A DNA stretch of 6,745 nucleotides from Pseudomonas sp. (GTDB taxonomy: Bacteria; Pseudomonadota; Gammaproteobacteria; Pseudomonadales; Pseudomonadaceae), in the NCBI GenBank assembly GCA_003523465.1, contig DQAA01000444.1, forward strand, positions 1 through 6,745. Direction: 5' to 3'. Under the pieces are notes generated by a model. That model made no database searches. It saw only the letters and a program-made list of their open reading frames with translations, and was not told the origin of the DNA. Shown here piece after piece: positions 5,420 to 6,745 of this stretch. The position numbers and the translations under genes were made by a program. Each line of letters starts with the position of its first letter. Within the stretch, counting starts at the first letter, position 1.

Positions 5420-6274
5420 ATGGCGCGCTGGAGAAGCGAGCGGGTCGTCGGCCTGTGTGATCCACGGGTCAACGAGCTGCATGTCGGCGACAACAACCTG
5501 CCCCAGGACGGTCGCCTGCGCCTGCTCAGCTTCAACATCCAGGTCGGCATCAGCACCGAGCGCTACCGCCACTACGTGACCCGCAGCTGGCAGCACCTGC
5601 TGCCGCACGGCGGGCGCGCCAGCAATCTGCAGAAGATCGGTGCGCTGCTCAGCGACTTCGACCTGGTCGCCCTGCAGGAGGCCGATGGTGGCAGCCTGCG
5701 CTCGGGCTACGTCAACCAGGTCGAGCACCTCGCCCACCTCGGTGCCTTCCCCTACTGGTACCAGCAGCTCAACCGCAACCTCGGGCGCTTCGCCCAGCAC
5801 AGCAACGGCGTGCTCAGCCGTCTCAAGCCGCAACTGCTCGAAGACCACCCGCTACCCGGTCCTGCTGGCCGCGGCGCGATCCTGGTGCGTTTCGGCGAAG
5901 GCGACGATGCCCTGATCGTGGTGATGATGCACCTGGCCCTCGGCTCCAAGACCCGTGCCCGCCAGCTTGCCTATATCCGCGAACTGATCGGCGGCTATCG
6001 CCACCAGGTGCTGATGGGCGACATGAACACCCACGCCACCGACCTGCTGCAACACTCGCCCCTGCGCGACCTCGGCCTCATCGCGCCGCAGGTCGAAGCC
6101 ACCTTCCCCAGCTGGCGTCCGCAACGTTGCCTTGATCACATTCTGCTCAGCCCGAGCTTGACTCTGGAAAAGGTCGAAGTGCTTTCACAGCCGATTTCCG
6201 ATCATTTGCCGGTCGCTGTTGAGATTCGTTTGCCTGATTCCCTGACTGTGGATACGCTCCCCGCTTTGCGTTAG
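5420..6274 (+). CDS. Endonuclease/exonuclease/phosphatase (EEP) superfamily protein, substrate unknown
   Basis: A 284-residue protein of the DNase I / exonuclease III / sphingomyelinase fold, which cleaves phosphodiester or phosphate-ester bonds using a divalent metal. All the usual catalytic positions can be seen: N39 in LLSFNIQ, E87 in ALQEADGG, H171 in MMHLALG, D201 and N203 in MGDMNTH, D239-H240 in CLDHIL, and D261-H262 in SDHLPVAVE. An active enzyme is therefore expected, but the substrate (nucleic acid, lipid or phosphoinositide-like) cannot be read from the sequence. No signal peptide or membrane segment is seen, so it is probably cytoplasmic. It starts 12 nt after dsbA, has no strong Shine-Dalgarno, and ends 23 nt before the next gene, so it is probably cotranscribed and perhaps translationally coupled. 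A start a few codons downstream cannot be excluded. It corresponds to what I recall as PA5488, annotated hypothetical. Confidence 0.88.
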   Translation: MARWRSERVVGLCDPRVNELHVGDNNLPQDGRLRLLSFNIQVGISTERYRHYVTRSWQHLLPHGGRASNLQKIGALLSDFDLVALQEADGGSLRSGYVNQVEHLAHLGAFPYWYQQLNRNLGRFAQHSNGVLSRLKPQLLEDHPLPGPAGRGAILVRFGEGDDALIVVMMHLALGSKTRARQLAYIRELIGGYRHQVLMGDMNTHATDLLQHSPLRDLGLIAPQVEATFPSWRPQRCLDHILLSPSLTLEKVEVLSQPISDHLPVAVEIRLPDSLTVDTLPALR

Positions 6275-6297
6275 TCCCCTGATCGTGGACCCCGGGC

Positions 6298-6745
6298 ATG
6301 AGCGACGAAGCAGAGCGCTGGAAAGAGAAATACCTCAAAAGCATCGAACAACAGGAAAAGCTGGAGCGCCGTTGGGACGCCCGTCTCGACCTGCTGCGTC
6401 GTGGTCTTGTGCGCAGCACCCTGGCCGCTGAAGGCAGCGACCGCGTGGTGGACGAGTGCATGAAGGAAATGCGCGACGTCATCCGCACCGACAACATGGA
6501 CGCCGCCCTCGCCGGCCTTATTCCCCGTCTCGAAAAAGCCGTGCTCGACTCCGAGCAGCGCCGCGCGACGCGGGTCACCCAGGTGACCACCGCCCTGACC
6601 TCGCTGGTAAGCCAGTTGCAGGCGCTGTCCCTGCCCAGCGAAGTGCGCCGGCCGCTGAAGGAGCTCGGCAAGCAGGTCGAGGCCCGCGCCGGCCAGTCCC
6701 GTGAAGTCCCGCTGTTGTTGAGCGAGTTGAGCAAGCTCCAGGGCG
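6298..6745 (+). CDS. dgcP: N-terminal part of probable diguanylate cyclase DgcP, 3'-truncated by the window edge
   Basis: An open frame from the ATG at 6298 runs 149 codons to the end of the window without a stop. It begins [20 protein letters not shown]. The first 35 or so residues are highly charged with a coiled-coil look, followed by a mostly helical region (about 40-149). There is no signal peptide or transmembrane segment, so a cytoplasmic protein is expected. The GGDEF domain that would prove cyclic-di-GMP synthesis lies beyond the window. The assignment rests on the N-terminal sequence and on its position after dsbA and the EEP gene, which matches the PA5487 (DgcP) locus; DgcP is reported to interact with the polar protein FimV in P. 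aeruginosa. The gap to the previous gene is 23 nt with no terminator, so it is likely in the dsbA operon. The Shine-Dalgarno is poor (GTGGA about 12 nt upstream). Confidence 0.75.
   Translation, partial: MSDEAERWKEKYLKSIEQQEKLERRWDARLDLLRRGLVRSTLAAEGSDRVVDECMKEMRDVIRTDNMDAALAGLIPRLEKAVLDSEQRRATRVTQVTTALTSLVSQLQALSLPSEVRRPLKELGKQVEARAGQSREVPLLLSELSKLQG

Noticed and set aside
4754..5848. A 364-codon open frame on the minus strand over dsbA and the EEP gene
   Set aside because: It is antisense to two well-supported genes, has low-complexity Val/Ala/Glu/Leu composition and no recognisable domain; typical of high-GC codon shadow.
6147..6734. A 195-codon minus-strand frame over the EEP end and the dgcP start
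   Set aside because: It is Arg/Ser-rich shadow sequence; the plus-strand frame from 6298 continues through the window edge and matches the expected neighbour.

Overview
The window (6745 bp, high GC, C/G-rich third codon positions) looks like chromosomal DNA of a Pseudomonas species. The protein sequences and the gene order polA / small RNA / engB (reverse) / cytochrome c5-like / cytochrome c4 / dsbA / endonuclease-exonuclease-phosphatase protein / dgcP match the order I remember for the polA-dsbA region of P. aeruginosa and relatives (PA5493 down to PA5487). The exact species cannot be settled by eye. I see no mobile element, CRISPR array, tRNA or rRNA, so this is a conserved core region rather than an accessory island.

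Layout. Bases 1-2523 hold the 3' nine tenths of polA, open from the first base. Bases 2524-2826 have no protein gene. They contain two small hairpins after polA, a sigma-22 (AlgU/RpoE-type) promoter, and a 132-nt RNA with a strong terminator that I identify as ErsA, the Pseudomonas sRNA at the position of enterobacterial Spot 42. engB (2827-3459, minus) is a ribosome-assembly GTPase gene convergent with the sRNA. A 192-bp divergent spacer follows, with a TATAAT promoter and a structured leader for a small c5-type cytochrome gene (3652-3942), then the dihaem cytochrome c4 gene (3989-4606) and a UUCG-loop terminator. dsbA (4778-5407) has its own sigma-22-like promoter and leads a close-packed group with an EEP-superfamily protein (5420-6274) and the start of a gene I assign to the diguanylate cyclase dgcP (6298 to the window end).

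How the parts relate. The two cytochromes and DsbA are exported: the cytochromes carry electrons at the membrane, and DsbA forms disulfides in periplasmic proteins. The c5-like protein itself carries a cysteine pair that could be a DsbA-type substrate. The most interesting regulatory observation is that the sRNA and dsbA carry nearly the same promoter (GAACTA or GAACTC, 17 bp, TCAGA). This suggests that envelope stress co-induces a post-transcriptional regulator and the dsbA-EEP-dgcP group. I found no clearly undescribed system. The best leads are the paired sigma-22 sites, the folded leader of the c5-like gene, and the unassigned EEP protein between dsbA and dgcP.
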